Assembly (NCBI RefSeq): GCF_001552135.1
Contig: NZ_BCQP01000038.1
Span: 1-64,000, forward strand
Length of the DNA stretch: 64,000 nt
Direction: 5' to 3'
Source of the DNA: Actinomadura chibensis NBRC 106107
GTDB lineage: Bacteria > Actinomycetota > Actinomycetes > Streptosporangiales > Streptosporangiaceae
The position numbers and the translations under genes are program-made. Shown here piece after piece: positions 19,573 through 29,247 of the stretch. Position 1 is the stretch's first letter; each line of letters begins with the position of its first letter. The notes under the pieces are model-generated. The model was not told the DNA's origin. It saw only the letters and a list, made by a program, of their open reading frames with translations, and searched no databases.

Positions 19573-20427
19573 TCAGCCGCGCCGGGCGAGTTCGGCCTCG
19601 CCCGCGGCGCGCATCGCGGCGACGGGCACGTCGTCGCGCCCGGTCATCAGCGCCACCTGCCGGACGGCCTGGTGCAGCAGCATCTCGAAGCCGCCGACGA
19701 CCGTCCCGCCCGCGCGCTCGACGGCGGCGGCGAGCGCGGTCGGCCACGGCGCGTACACGACGTCGAACAGGGCCGCGCCGGACGCGGCGACCGGCTCGGC
19801 GAACGGGTCGGCGGCACGGCCGGGCAGCGTCGACACCACCAGGTCGGCGGGCAGGTGCTCGGTGACCCGGTCGAGCGGCACGACCCGGACCGCGAGCCCG
19901 AACCGCTCCCCCACGTCGGCCGCCTCGGCGGCGCGCTCCGGGGTGCGGGCGGCGAGGACCGCCCCGTCCAGGCCGAGCCCGGCGAGCGCGGCCAGCGCGG
20001 ACGCCGCCGTCGCGCCGCCGCCCAGCACCACCGCCGACGCCCCCTCCTTCGCCAGCGGGGCGTCCAGCCCGGCCTCGGTCAGCGCGGTCACGATGCCGTG
20101 GACGTCGGTGTTGTCGCCGTGGCGGCGGCCGTCCCGCAGCACGACCGTGTTGGCCCCGCCGACCTTCACCGCGAGGTCGGACACGGTGTCGACCAGGCCC
20201 AGCGCGACCCGCTTGAGCGGCATCGTCAGCGACAGTCCCGCCCACTCGGGGCCGAGGCCGTCGAGCAGCGCGGCGAGACCGTCCTCGCCGCACTCGATCG
20301 CCTCGTAGGACCAGGCGTGCAGGCCCATCGCCGCATAGGCCCCCCGGTGCAGCGCCGGGGACAGCGAATGCGCGATCGGCGAGCCGAGCACCGCCGCCCG
20401 GCGGCGGCCCGTCGCGTCCGGAGTCAC
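19573..20427 (-). CDS. aroE: Shikimate dehydrogenase
   Basis: An NADPH-dependent enzyme reducing 3-dehydroshikimate to shikimate in aromatic amino acid synthesis. Of 284 residues, the N-terminal substrate domain has GSPIAHSLSPALHRGAY, the catalytic Lys in SLTMPLKR and the catalytic Asp in HGDNTDVHG. The Rossmann domain follows (VVLGGGATAAS) and the C-terminus has GFEMLLHQAV. The GTG at 20427 overlaps the mltG stop (GTGA). Order mltG-aroE is common in actinobacteria. Confidence 0.96.
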   Translation of the reverse strand: MTPDATGRRRAAVLGSPIAHSLSPALHRGAYAAMGLHAWSYEAIECGEDGLAALLDGLGPEWAGLSLTMPLKRVALGLVDTVSDLAVKVGGANTVVLRDGRRHGDNTDVHGIVTALTEAGLDAPLAKEGASAVVLGGGATAASALAALAGLGLDGAVLAARTPERAAEAADVGERFGLAVRVVPLDRVTEHLPADLVVSTLPGRAADPFAEPVAASGAALFDVVYAPWPTALAAAVERAGGTVVGGFEMLLHQAVRQVALMTGRDDVPVAAMRAAGEAELARRG

Positions 20428-21587
20428 TGGCCCGGGTGCGCCCGCTGCCACGCCCGGAACTTCTGCTCCAGCCGGACGCGCTGGGCGTCGGTCACCGCGA
20501 ACTCGGTGATCTTGCGGGACGGGTCCGTCGCGATGAAGAACAGCCAGTCGCCCTCCTCGGGAGCGAGCGCCGCCTCGATCGCGTCCGGGCCCGGGTTCGC
20601 GATCGGTCCGGGCGGCAGGCCCTTGTGCTTGTAGGTGTTGTAGGGCGAGTCGACCTGGAGGTCCTGGTTGGTGACGGTGAGGGTCCGCTTGTTCAGCGCG
20701 TACAGGACGGTCGTGTCGAACTGCAGCGGCATGCCCTTGTCGACCCGGTTGTAGATCACCCGGGAGATCTTGGGCAGGTCGCTCGGCTTGCCGCCCTCCG
20801 CCTGGATCAGGCTGGCCAGGGTGATCACCGTGGTCGGGTTCATGCGCGCCTGGCGCGCCTTCCCGACGAGGTCGACGCTCTCGGCCTCCTGGGTGAACCG
20901 GCCCACCATCTGCTTGAGGATCTGCTCGGCCGTCCCGTTCGGGTCGAGGTCGTAGCGCCCCGGGTACAGGAACCCCTCGACCTTGCCCTTGGCGTACGCG
21001 GGCAGCCCGAGCGACTGCGGCCGCTTCGCCGCCGCCTGGAACTCGCGGACGGGGATCCCCGTCTTCTTCCCCAGCAGCTCGAAGACCTCGACGGCCCGCC
21101 GCCCCTCCGGGATCGTGATCTGGTTCCCGGCCCGGGACTTCGGGTCGAGCAGCAGGGCCATCGCCGCGGCCGACGACATCTCCCGCCGCATCTGGTAGAA
21201 GCCCGGCTGGATGCTCGACGCCCGCGCCTCCTTGTTGTAGGCCTTCACGAACGCGCGCGAGCTCTTCACCACGCGGTGCCGCTCCAGCGTCAGCCCGATC
21301 ACCGAGCCGCTCGCGCCGTCCTTGATCTGGACGGTCACGTTCCCGGACCCGGCGCCCGAGTAGTCCGGCGGGTGCGTCCGGTTGTCCAGCCACGCGTAGC
21401 CGAGGACGCCGGCGGTGCCGAACACGGCGACGAGGAACGCCAGCGCGAACATGGCGGCGGCGCGGCCGTTGCGGCGGCGCCGCTTCTGCCGCCTGCGGAC
21501 GCGCCGCTGGTCGCGCCTGCCGCCGTGGCGGTCGTCGGGCGGCTGGCCCTCGCCGTAGGGGTCTGAGAACAGGTCCAAGTCGTTCAT
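20424..21587 (-). CDS. mltG: Endolytic transglycosylase MltG
   Basis: A membrane-anchored murein transglycosylase that cuts nascent glycan strands and may end chain growth. It has 387 residues: a basic, Arg-rich cytoplasmic head (1-43), one membrane helix (about 44-66, AAMFALAFLVAVFGTAGVLG), a LysM-like region and the YceG catalytic domain. Motifs LASLIQAEGG (catalytic Glu), ISRVIYNRVDKGMPLQFD and PYNTYKHKGLPPGPIANPG are diagnostic. Its ATG overlaps the ruvX stop (ATGA) and its stop overlaps aroE, so the three genes form one unit. Confidence 0.96.
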   Translation of the reverse strand: MNDLDLFSDPYGEGQPPDDRHGGRRDQRRVRRRQKRRRRNGRAAAMFALAFLVAVFGTAGVLGYAWLDNRTHPPDYSGAGSGNVTVQIKDGASGSVIGLTLERHRVVKSSRAFVKAYNKEARASSIQPGFYQMRREMSSAAAMALLLDPKSRAGNQITIPEGRRAVEVFELLGKKTGIPVREFQAAAKRPQSLGLPAYAKGKVEGFLYPGRYDLDPNGTAEQILKQMVGRFTQEAESVDLVGKARQARMNPTTVITLASLIQAEGGKPSDLPKISRVIYNRVDKGMPLQFDTTVLYALNKRTLTVTNQDLQVDSPYNTYKHKGLPPGPIANPGPDAIEAALAPEEGDWLFFIATDPSRKITEFAVTDAQRVRLEQKFRAWQRAHPGQ

Positions 21588-22042
21588 GAGCTCTCCCGGA
21601 CGATCTCGCCTGGGGGGTTGCCCGTCAACCGTTCCGCGTCCAACGCGGCCTGGAGCAGGACGGTCGCGGCCGCCTGGTCGACGACCGCGCGCCGCGCCCT
21701 GCCGCGCACTCCTCCGGCCCGCAGGCCGCTCTCCGCCGTCACCGTCGTGAGGCGCTCGTCGTACAGCCGGACCGACCCCTGGGGGAGCCGGCCCGCCAGC
21801 CTCGCCGCGAACGCGCGGGCCGCCTGGGCGGCCGGGCCCTCGCGTCCCGACAGGGACGTCGGCAGGCCGACGACCACCTCGATCGCCTCGTGCTCGGCGG
21901 CGAGGGCGACCAGCCGGTCGACGTCGCCCTTGCCGCTCTTGATCGTCTCCACCGGCGTCGCGAGTATGCCGCCGGGATCGCAGCGCGCGACCCCCACGCG
22001 CACGCTCCCGACGTCGACCCCCAGCCGGACGCCGGGCCTCAT
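21584..22042 (-). CDS. ruvX: RuvX/YqgF pre-16S rRNA nuclease
   Basis: An RNase H-fold protein of 152 residues; the family is annotated as a putative Holliday junction resolvase and as a pre-16S rRNA 5' processing nuclease. Acidic residues are in place: LGVDVGSVRVGVA, YDERLTT and VDQAAATVLLQ. The QG-type core VVGLPTSLSGREG is typical. It is the first gene of the ruvX-mltG-aroE run and follows alaS by 40 nt on the same strand, a conserved arrangement. Confidence 0.93.
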   Translation of the reverse strand: MRPGVRLGVDVGSVRVGVARCDPGGILATPVETIKSGKGDVDRLVALAAEHEAIEVVVGLPTSLSGREGPAAQAARAFAARLAGRLPQGSVRLYDERLTTVTAESGLRAGGVRGRARRAVVDQAAATVLLQAALDAERLTGNPPGEIVRESS

Positions 22043-22082
22043 GGCCCGGACCCCGGCGCGTGTTCCCCCCGAAGCCCCGGCC

Positions 22083-24752
22083 TCACGCGGCCCCTACGGC
22101 CTGCTGGACGGCGGCGAGCGCCTCCCCCACGGCGCCCGGGTTCGCGCCGCCGCCCTGGGCGAGGTCGTCCTTGCCGCCGCCGCCCCCGCCGAGCGCCTTC
22201 GCCGCGAGGCCGACGAGCGCGCCCGCCTTCAGGCCGCGCTCGCGGGCGCCCTCGGTGACGGCGACGACCACGACGGGACGGTCCTTCGGCACGCCCGCGA
22301 CCATCACGACGGCGGGCCGGGCGGTCAGCCGCCCGCGCACGTCGACGGCGAGCTTGCGCAGGCCGTCGGCGCCGGTGCCGTCCGGGGCGCGGTGGCCGAC
22401 GAACGCGATGCCGTTCACGTCCTTCGCGCCGTCGGCGAGCGACCCGGCGACGGCGAGCACCTGCTGGGAGCGGAGCTTTTCGAGCTCCTTCTCCGCCTCG
22501 CGCAGCCGGGAGACGACGCCGGACACGCGCTCGGGCAGCTCCTCCTTGCGCGCCTTCAGCTGCTCGGCGAGCTGCGCCACGAGGACGCTCTCGCGCGCCA
22601 GGAACCGGAACGCGTCGATGCCGACGAGCGCCTCGACGCGGCGGACGCCCGCGCCGATCGACGCCTCGCCCAGCACCTTGATCAGGCCGAGCTGCCCGGA
22701 CCGCGCGACGTGCGTGCCGCCGCACAGCTCCCGGGAGTACTCGCCGACCTCGACGACCCGGACCTCGTCGCCGTACTTCTCGCCGAACAGGGCGAGCGCG
22801 CCCATCGCGCGGGCCTCGTCGATCGAGGTGTGGAACGCGCGGACGTCGAGGTCGCCGACGAGGACGTCGTTGACCTCGTCCTCGACGTCGCGGAGCACGC
22901 TCGGCGGGACGGCGCCCGACGCGGTGAAGTCGAACCGGAACCGGCCCGGCGAGTTCTCCGACCCGGCCTGCGCCGCGGACTCGCCGAGCGCCCGCCGGAA
23001 CCCGGCGTGCACCATGTGGGTCGCGGTGTGCGAGCGGGAGATCGCGCGGCGGCGCTCGACGTCCACCTCGGCGTGCGCGGTGTCGCCCGCCCGCGCCTCG
23101 CCGCTCGCGACGCGGCCGCGGTGGACGATGAGCCCGGCGAGCGGCGACTGGACGTCGGTCACCTCGATGACGGCGCCGTTGCCGAGCCGGATCACCCCGT
23201 GGTCGGCGAGCTGGCCGCCGCCCTCGGCGTAGAAGGGGGTGCGGTCGAGGACGACCTCGACCTCGGTGCCCTCCCCCGCCGCGGGCGCGTTCGCGCCGTT
23301 CACCAGCAGCCCGACGAGCCGGGCGTCGCCGAGCAGGTGCCGGTAGCCGATGAAGTCGACCCGGCCGCCCGCGCCGGTGAGCAGCTCGTCGAGGACGGAC
23401 ACGTCGAGGTTGCCGGTCTTCTTGTCGCGGGCGTCCTTCTTGGCGCGCTCCCGCTGCTCGCGCATGAGCCGACGGAAGCCCTCCTCATCGACCTGGAGGC
23501 CCTGCTCGGACGCCATCTCCAGGGTGAGGTCGATCGGGAACCCGTAGGTGTCGTGCAGCTTGAACGCCTGGTCGCCCGCGAGGGTCGCGCCGCCCGCCCG
23601 CCGGGTCTGCTCGACGGCGGTGTCGAAGATCGCGGTGCCGGTGCGGAGCGTCTGGAGGAAGGAGTCCTCCTCGGCGTCGATGACCGTGTGGATGTTCGCG
23701 GCGGTGCGGACCAGCTCCGGGTACTGCTCGCCCATCGCCGCGATCGCGACGGCGGTCAGCTCGTGCATGAGGCCCGCGTCCTCGCCGCCGAGCAGGCGCA
23801 GGTTGCGGATGGAGCGGCGCAGGATGCGGCGCAGCACGTAGCCGCGGCCCTCGTTGCCGGGGCGGATGCCGTCGGCGACCATCATCGTCCCGCTGCGGAC
23901 GTGGTCGGCGATGACGCGCAGCGACACGTCCGCGCGGTGCTCGCGGCCGTACCGGGTGCCGGTCAGCCCGGCGGCGCGGTCGAGGACGCGCCACAGCGTG
24001 TCGGTCTCGTAGATGTTGTCGACGCCCTGCAGGATCGCCGCCATGCGCTCCAGGCCCATGCCGGTGTCGATGTTCTTCGAGGGCAGGTCGCCGAGGATCG
24101 GGAAGTCGGTCTTGCCCTCCCCCGGACCCCGCTCGTACTGCATGAAGACGAGGTTCCACACTTCGAGGTAGCGGTCCTCGTCGGCGACCGGGCCGCCCTC
24201 GCGGCCGTACTCGGGGCCGCGGTCGTAGTAGATCTCCGAGCACGGGCCGCACGGGCCGGGGACGCCCATCGACCAGAAGTTGTCCTCCATGCCGCGCCGC
24301 TGGATGCGGTCGAGGGGGACGCCGACCTTGTCGTGCCAGATCGCCGCGGCCTCGTCGTCGTCGGTGTAGACGGTGGCCCAGAGCCTCTCCTCGGGGAAGC
24401 CGAAGCCGCCGTCCTCCCGGGACCGGGTCAGCAGCTCCCAGGCGAACGGGATCGCCTGCTCCTTGAAGTAGTCGCCGATGGAGAAGTTGCCCAGCATCTG
24501 GAAGAACGTGGCGTGCCGGGTGGTCTTGCCGACCTCCTCGATGTCCGGCGTCCGGACGCACTTCTGCGCGCTGGTCATCCGCGGGGACGGCGGTGTGCGC
24601 TGGCCGAGGAAGTACGGCTTGAACGGGACCATGCCCGCGTTGACCAGCAGGAGGGTCGGGTCCTCGGCGACCAGGCTGGCCGAGGGCACCACCGTGTGCC
24701 CGCGCTCCTCGAAGAAACCGAGGAAGCGGCGCGCCACCTCTGCCGACTCCAT
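22083..24752 (-). CDS. alaS: Alanyl-tRNA synthetase
   Basis: Charges tRNA-Ala and edits mischarged Ser/Gly. 889 residues, full length. The class II catalytic domain runs from [18 protein letters not shown] to [13 protein letters not shown], then a tRNA-recognition domain, an editing domain with the metal site [18 protein letters not shown] and CGGTHV, and a C-Ala domain ending in a Gly-rich stretch. The ATG at 24752 follows the DUF6167 stop by only two nt, so alaS is probably translated from an mRNA that begins at DUF948 or earlier. Confidence 0.98.
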   Translation of the reverse strand: MESAEVARRFLGFFEERGHTVVPSASLVAEDPTLLLVNAGMVPFKPYFLGQRTPPSPRMTSAQKCVRTPDIEEVGKTTRHATFFQMLGNFSIGDYFKEQAIPFAWELLTRSREDGGFGFPEERLWATVYTDDDEAAAIWHDKVGVPLDRIQRRGMEDNFWSMGVPGPCGPCSEIYYDRGPEYGREGGPVADEDRYLEVWNLVFMQYERGPGEGKTDFPILGDLPSKNIDTGMGLERMAAILQGVDNIYETDTLWRVLDRAAGLTGTRYGREHRADVSLRVIADHVRSGTMMVADGIRPGNEGRGYVLRRILRRSIRNLRLLGGEDAGLMHELTAVAIAAMGEQYPELVRTAANIHTVIDAEEDSFLQTLRTGTAIFDTAVEQTRRAGGATLAGDQAFKLHDTYGFPIDLTLEMASEQGLQVDEEGFRRLMREQRERAKKDARDKKTGNLDVSVLDELLTGAGGRVDFIGYRHLLGDARLVGLLVNGANAPAAGEGTEVEVVLDRTPFYAEGGGQLADHGVIRLGNGAVIEVTDVQSPLAGLIVHRGRVASGEARAGDTAHAEVDVERRRAISRSHTATHMVHAGFRRALGESAAQAGSENSPGRFRFDFTASGAVPPSVLRDVEDEVNDVLVGDLDVRAFHTSIDEARAMGALALFGEKYGDEVRVVEVGEYSRELCGGTHVARSGQLGLIKVLGEASIGAGVRRVEALVGIDAFRFLARESVLVAQLAEQLKARKEELPERVSGVVSRLREAEKELEKLRSQQVLAVAGSLADGAKDVNGIAFVGHRAPDGTGADGLRKLAVDVRGRLTARPAVVMVAGVPKDRPVVVVAVTEGARERGLKAGALVGLAAKALGGGGGGKDDLAQGGGANPGAVGEALAAVQQAVGAA

Positions 24753-24754
24753 GA

Positions 24755-25129
24755 TCAGTGGCCATCCTTGTCGTCGTCGCTGTGGTCGATGCTGTGGTCG
24801 GTGCCGTGGTCGAAGCCGTTGCCGGGTTCTCCCACGATCGTGTACCGCGCCCTGAGCACCCGGCGGGGCCGGGCGGCGAGCGCGTCCGGCGGGGCCTGGT
24901 CCATGCGGACGGCCTCGCGGAGCTCGTCCTCGCGGGCCCTCATCTCGGTACGCACGTCGGAGGCGAAATGCCTCAGCCGGTCGCCCGCGCCCTGGCCGGT
25001 CGCCACGGCCCGCGCCGCGACGCCGCCCGGCGACCACGTCCGGGCGAAGCGTTCCACGCGCCGCTTGACGCGGTGCGAGACGTACACTCCGGCGCCCGCG
25101 CCGACCGTCACCCAGAACAGCCGCTTCAT
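24755..25129 (-). CDS. DUF6167 family protein with His/Asp-rich tail
   Basis: A 124-residue small protein of the actinobacterial DUF6167 family, recognised by [20 protein letters not shown]. The N-terminal hydrophobic segment is short and may anchor it. The middle is basic and helical. The C-terminal ~22 residues form a His/Asp repeat ([18 protein letters not shown]) encoded by near-identical 12-bp units; this resembles a weak metal-binding tail and is not something I know as a family feature. It overlaps DUF948 (ATGA) upstream and abuts alaS. Function unknown. Confidence 0.8.
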   Translation of the reverse strand: MKRLFWVTVGAGAGVYVSHRVKRRVERFARTWSPGGVAARAVATGQGAGDRLRHFASDVRTEMRAREDELREAVRMDQAPPDALAARPRRVLRARYTIVGEPGNGFDHGTDHSIDHSDDDKDGH

Positions 25130-25578
25130 CGCCGCCCCCTCCCGGTGGTGGGACGGGACTGCCGGCGCGGCTGCGGACGGGCCTGGAGCTGCGGCCTGCC
25201 GGGCGCGGCGGCCCGCTCGTCGCCGTCGCGGCCGCCGCTCGCGAGCGCCTTGCGGACCCCGTAGGAGAACGCGGCCGCCTTCACCAGCGGCCCGCCCACC
25301 ACCGAGGTCATGACGGTGGTGACCGCCGAGACGTTCTGCGTCACCCCGGCGACCTGCTTGGTGATGACGTCGGTGCGGCCGAGCTGCTCGTCGGCGCGGC
25401 GGACCGTCCGGGACATGTCGTCCAGCAGGGGGGCGGCCTGGTCGCCGATCTCGCGGACGACCTTGCCCGCCTCGGCGAGGAGGCGGGAGAGCCGCAGCAG
25501 GGTGAGCGCGATGAACGAGACGAGCACCGCCCAGAACACGGCCACGATGAGACCCGCGAGCTGTCCACCAGTGAGCAT
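25126..25578 (-). CDS. DUF948 domain membrane protein
   Basis: A 150-residue protein with one N-terminal membrane helix (about 5-28, [22 protein letters not shown]) and an amphipathic helical stretch of the DUF948 type ([20 protein letters not shown], then [18 protein letters not shown]). The C-terminus is Arg/Gln/Pro-rich and probably disordered. DUF948 proteins are commonly found next to alaS in actinobacteria; their role is not established. First gene of the run DUF948-DUF6167-alaS. Confidence 0.85.
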   Translation of the reverse strand: MLTGGQLAGLIVAVFWAVLVSFIALTLLRLSRLLAEAGKVVREIGDQAAPLLDDMSRTVRRADEQLGRTDVITKQVAGVTQNVSAVTTVMTSVVGGPLVKAAAFSYGVRKALASGGRDGDERAAAPGRPQLQARPQPRRQSRPTTGRGRR

Positions 25579-25652
25579 CAGGGCTTTCCGTTTCGTGCGA
25601 GTTCGGCTCGGCCGGGGCCGCCCGGAGGCGACACGGCCTGACAGACCTTACC

Positions 25653-25678
25653 GGTCCCCCGCGCCGCGCGGCGGGACC
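25653..25678 (-). terminator. Terminator after rarA
   Basis: GGTCCC (25653-25658) and GGGACC (25673-25678) close a GC-rich hairpin 19 nt past the rarA stop, separating rarA from the DUF948 gene on the same strand. Confidence 0.6.
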
Positions 25679-25696
25679 ACGGGCCAGGGCGGGCGA

Positions 25697-27106
25697 TCAC
25701 CGCTCGCCGCGCAGGACGGAGCGTATCCGCGCGAGGACCTCGGTGAACCGGGATTCGGCTCCGTGCCTGGTCGGGCGATAGTACTCGCGGCCCTGCACGG
25801 CGTCCGGGGCGTACTGCTGCCGGACGACCCCGCCCGGGTGGTCGTGCGCGTACTTGTAGCCCTCCCCGTGCCCGATCTTCGCGGCGCCCTTGTAGTGCGC
25901 GTCGCGCAGGTGGCCGGGGACGGGCCCGGCGAGGCCCTTGCGGACGTCGGCGAGCGCACCGTCCACCGCCATGATCACCGCGTTGGACTTCGGCGCCAGC
26001 GACAGGTGCACCACCGCCTGCGCGAGGTTGATGCGGGCCTCGGGCAGGCCGACGAACTCGACCGCCTGCGCGGCGGCGACCGCGGTCTGCAGCGCGGTCG
26101 GGTCGGCCATGCCGACGTCCTCGCTGGCGTGCACGATGAGGCGCCGGGCGATGAAGCGCGGGTCCTCGCCGGCCTCGATCATGCGGGCGAGGTAGTGCAG
26201 CGCGGCGTCGACGTCGCTGCCGCGGATGCTCTTGATGAACGCGCTGATGACGTCGTAGTGCTGGTCGCCCTCGCGGTCGTAGCGGACGGCGGCCCGGTCG
26301 ACGGCCTTCTCCAGGACGTCGGCGTCGACCGTCCCGCCGTCGTCGACGACCAGGGACGCGGCCTCCAGGTAGGTGAGGGCGCGGCGGGCGTCGCCGCCCG
26401 CGAGGCGGATGAGGTGGTCCTCGGCGGCGGGGTCGAGGGTGACCGCGCCGTCCAGGCCGCGCTCCTCGGTGAGCGCGCGGCGGATCACCTCGCGCAGCTC
26501 GTCGTCGCCGAGCGGCTCCAGGGTGAGCAGCAGCGACCGGGACAGCAGCGGGCTGATGACGGAGAAGAACGGATTCTCGGTGGTGGCGCCGATGAACGAC
26601 ACCCAGCGGTTCTCGACGGCGGGCAGGAGCGCGTCCTGCTGGGCCTTGTTGAAGCGGTGGACCTCGTCGACGAACAGGACGGTCTGCCGCCCGGCCATGC
26701 CGAGCTCGCGCCGGGCGAGGTCGATCTCGGCGCGGACGCGCTTGACGCCGTCGCTGACCGCGGAGATCTCCACGAACCGGCGGGACGTGACGTGGCTGAC
26801 GACCGTGGCGAGGGTCGTCTTGCCCGTGCCTGGCGGGCCCCACAGGACGAGCGACATGGGGACGTCCCGGTCGACGAGCTGCCGGATCGGGGTGCCGGGC
26901 CCGAGCAGGTGGCCCTGCCCGACCACCTCGTCGAGGGCGCGCGGGCGCATCCGCACCGCGAGCGGCTGCGCCGAGAGGGGCTGCGCCGCCTGGTGCCGGT
27001 CGGGGCGCGCGTCCAGGCCCGGCGTCGCCGGACGGCCCGCGGCCTCCGGTGGCGCCGGGGCGTCGAAGAGGCCCTCAGGCTCGCCCGATTCCGCCCTGTC
27101 GGTCAC
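25697..27106 (-). CDS. rarA: Replication-associated recombination protein A (RarA/MgsA)
   Basis: A clamp-loader-like AAA+ ATPase that acts at stalled replication forks. 469 residues: a disordered N-terminus, DEVVGQGHLLG, Walker A WGPPGTGKTTLA (89-100), Walker B VLFVDEVHRFNKAQQDALLP, sensor 1 GATTENPFF, then the tetramerisation C-terminal domain with RDAHYKGAAKIGHGEGY and EYYRPTRHGAE. It starts 10 nt after the PAP2 stop. Confidence 0.97.
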   Translation of the reverse strand: MTDRAESGEPEGLFDAPAPPEAAGRPATPGLDARPDRHQAAQPLSAQPLAVRMRPRALDEVVGQGHLLGPGTPIRQLVDRDVPMSLVLWGPPGTGKTTLATVVSHVTSRRFVEISAVSDGVKRVRAEIDLARRELGMAGRQTVLFVDEVHRFNKAQQDALLPAVENRWVSFIGATTENPFFSVISPLLSRSLLLTLEPLGDDELREVIRRALTEERGLDGAVTLDPAAEDHLIRLAGGDARRALTYLEAASLVVDDGGTVDADVLEKAVDRAAVRYDREGDQHYDVISAFIKSIRGSDVDAALHYLARMIEAGEDPRFIARRLIVHASEDVGMADPTALQTAVAAAQAVEFVGLPEARINLAQAVVHLSLAPKSNAVIMAVDGALADVRKGLAGPVPGHLRDAHYKGAAKIGHGEGYKYAHDHPGGVVRQQYAPDAVQGREYYRPTRHGAESRFTEVLARIRSVLRGER

Positions 27107-27115
27107 GCTCCGACA

Positions 27116-27898
27116 CTATCTCGGGGGGCCGACAGCGCCGGACGGCCCGCCCTCCCCGTCGTCCAGCCACGGGACGGCCGACGTCGCCCACAGCGCGGCC
27201 ACGACGATCGCCGAGCCGACGACGCCGTCCAGCCAGTAGTGGTTCGCGGTGAGCACGACGACGAGCAGCGTGATCACGGGATGGGCGGCGAGGACGTACC
27301 GCCACCGGCTGCGCCCGTACCGGACGACGCCCCACGCGACCAGCAGCGCCCAGCCGACGTGCAGCGACGGCATCGCGGCGAACTGGTTGGCGAGGCCGCT
27401 GCCGGGCTCGGCCGCGTACGCGCTCGGCCCGTAGGCGCGCATGAGGTCGATGAGCCCATGGCCGGGCAGCATCCGAGGCGGGGCCAGCGGGAACGCGAAG
27501 TGGAGCGCCAGCGACGCCGCCGCCGACAGGACGACCGCCGCGCGCACACGCGGCCACGCCGGCCGGTGCCGGAACCACACCCACACCAGGAAGACCGTGG
27601 TCGCCGGGAAGTGGACGCGGACGTAGTACTGGTTGGCGGCGCGCACCCAGCCGTCCCAGCCCAGCGCCCAGTTCTGCAGGGACGCCTCGTCGGGCAGGCG
27701 CAGGGCGCGCTCGGCGTCCCACACCCAGCGCGCGTTGGAGAACGCCTGGGCGGGACGCCCGTCCGCGAGGTGGCGGCCGTACTCGTAGACGAGCAGGACC
27801 ACGGCCATGACCCCGATCTGGAGGACGGTTGCCAGCACCACACGCGAGATCCGCCGTTCGTTCCGCAACGCCGCGCCCTCGGCCCCCGATCGAGTCAT
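27116..27898 (-). CDS. PAP2-superfamily membrane phosphatase / phosphotransferase
   Basis: An integral membrane protein of about 260 residues with five to six helices. The PAP2 active-site motifs are present as FPLAPPRML, AMPSLHVGWA (with the catalytic His) and ANHYWLDGVVG; this variant is typical of inositolphosphotransferase-like actinobacterial members. It may dephosphorylate a lipid or transfer an inositol-phosphate group. ATG 27898 is preferred because GAGG lies nine nt upstream; the in-frame ATG at 27907 directly abuts that GAGG. It precedes rarA by ten nt. Confidence 0.85.
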   Translation of the reverse strand: MTRSGAEGAALRNERRISRVVLATVLQIGVMAVVLLVYEYGRHLADGRPAQAFSNARWVWDAERALRLPDEASLQNWALGWDGWVRAANQYYVRVHFPATTVFLVWVWFRHRPAWPRVRAAVVLSAAASLALHFAFPLAPPRMLPGHGLIDLMRAYGPSAYAAEPGSGLANQFAAMPSLHVGWALLVAWGVVRYGRSRWRYVLAAHPVITLLVVVLTANHYWLDGVVGSAIVVAALWATSAVPWLDDGEGGPSGAVGPPR

Positions 27899-27929
27899 AG
27901 GCTTCATCCTCGGGGCGGCCCGACCGGAT

Positions 27930-27949
27930 CCTCCTGCTACGTCAGGAGG
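27930..27949 (-). repeat. Inverted repeat containing AGGAGG
   Basis: CCTCCTG and CAGGAGG are perfect arms around six nt, with several more outer pairs. In the PAP2 leader the AGGAGG would be base-paired, but it is about 22 nt from the start, so its role as a ribosome binding site is doubtful. It may instead be an operator in this divergent region. Confidence 0.35.
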
Positions 27950-28070
27950 GTTCCGCCTCGTCCGAGGGTCGCGGGTTCGACGGAACCCATGGAACCTGGG
28001 GCGGGGCTGCCGCGTTGGAACGGCGCGTAGGGCGCATTCGAGCGTTCGGGAGCGTGACGGAGTGTCCGGT

Positions 28071-28529
28071 ATGACCCGGCGCCGTCGGCACGGGCCGGCG
28101 GGGCTGCTCGTGGCGCTCTTCGTCGTGGGCGGACTGATCTTCAGCTACGGGCTGGGCCACGCGCCGCCGCCGCGCGTCTGCACCCAGCACGCCGTGAGCG
28201 TCCCTGTCGCCGCCGCGTCGTCCGCCGCCGGGGCCGAGGCGCGGGACGCCGGGGTTTCGCCGCTCCAGAGCCTTCACAGCGCCGCGGACGCGGTAACGGC
28301 CGGCTGGGCGGCGGTGTCCGGGCCCGCGAAGCGGGTGCCGTCGCAGGCGCCGGTCGACGTGTGCCTGTGCCTCGCCGTCCTGTTCACCCTCGCCCTGCTG
28401 GGGCTGGCGGCCGTTTTGCGCCGCCGCGGCCTGCGGCTGCCCGCCCGCGCAGCCTGGGCGCCCGCCCCGCTCCTCGCGGGCGCGTCCGCGCTCGCGCCCC
28501 GGCCCGCTCTCCAGGTTCTCCGGCTGTGA
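28071..28529 (+). CDS. Small two-helix membrane protein, unknown function
   Basis: 152 residues from ATG 28071 (MTRRRRHGPAGLL); GTG 28062 is an in-frame alternative. An N-terminal basic stretch precedes a membrane helix (LLVALFVVGGLIFSYGLG). An exported-side Ala/Ser-rich loop with a single Cys follows, then a second helix (VCLCLAVLFTLALLGLAAVL) and an Arg/Pro/Ala-rich tail. I do not recognise the family. It lies 100 nt upstream of DUF3105 on the same strand, and many such proteins accompany DUF3105/DUF305 pairs, so a shared envelope role is possible. Confidence 0.65.
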   Translation: MTRRRRHGPAGLLVALFVVGGLIFSYGLGHAPPPRVCTQHAVSVPVAAASSAAGAEARDAGVSPLQSLHSAADAVTAGWAAVSGPAKRVPSQAPVDVCLCLAVLFTLALLGLAAVLRRRGLRLPARAAWAPAPLLAGASALAPRPALQVLRL

Positions 28530-28629
28530 CGGACCGGCCGTAAGGCCGTCCCGCCGCCGTGTCGACCGCGATACGGCGCTGCCCTCATGTCCGCAGCCAA
28601 TTCACAGCCTGTACGAGAGGACCGCTCTC

Positions 28630-29247
28630 ATGTCCAAGAGCGCCCGCAACCAGAACGCACGCAAGAAGGCCCAGAAGAACGTGCTCACCAAGCGTGAGGT
28701 CCCCTGGGGCGTCATCGGTTTCTTCACCGTGATCGGAATGGTGGCGTTCATCGCCATCGGGTACGCGTTCATGCAGTCCCGCCCGTCGTCGGCGGACGAC
28801 TCCGCGTCCATCCCCGGGATGGTGACCAAGGACGGCCTGTCCCGCGACCACACCACGAGCGCCGTCCGCTACGACACCGCCCCGCCGATGGGCGGCGCCC
28901 ACGACCCCACCTGGCAGAACTGCGACGGACGCGTGTACGACGCCCCGCTGCGCAACGAGAACGCCGTCCACTCGCTGGAGCACGGCGCCGTCTGGATCGC
29001 GTACCGGCCCGGCCTGGCCGCAGCCCAGCTCGACGCGCTCAAGGGCAAGGTCAACGGCACCGACTACACGTTCCTCAGCCCGTACCCGTCGCTGGACGCC
29101 CCGATCGCGCTCAGCGCGTGGGGGCGGCAGGTCAAGGTCCAGGACGCGTCCGACGCGCGCGTGGACCAGTTCCTGCGCGCCTACGTCAAGGGCCCGCAGA
29201 CGCCCGAGCCCGGCGCGCCCTGCGACGGGGCCAAGGACACCCCGTGA
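28630..29247 (+). CDS. DUF3105 family membrane-anchored protein
   Basis: A 205-residue protein with a basic N-terminus, a single helix (PWGVIGFFTVIGMVAFIAIGY) and an extracytoplasmic DUF3105 domain. Diagnostic segments are RYDTAPPMGGAHDPTWQNCD, VHSLEHGAVWIAYRPG and SPYPSLDAPIALSAWGRQ. Conserved His and Cys residues suggest metal binding, but no activity is established. AGAGGA lies just upstream of the ATG. Its stop overlaps the start of the DUF305 gene (GTGA), so the pair is co-translated. Confidence 0.92.
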   Translation: MSKSARNQNARKKAQKNVLTKREVPWGVIGFFTVIGMVAFIAIGYAFMQSRPSSADDSASIPGMVTKDGLSRDHTTSAVRYDTAPPMGGAHDPTWQNCDGRVYDAPLRNENAVHSLEHGAVWIAYRPGLAAAQLDALKGKVNGTDYTFLSPYPSLDAPIALSAWGRQVKVQDASDARVDQFLRAYVKGPQTPEPGAPCDGAKDTP

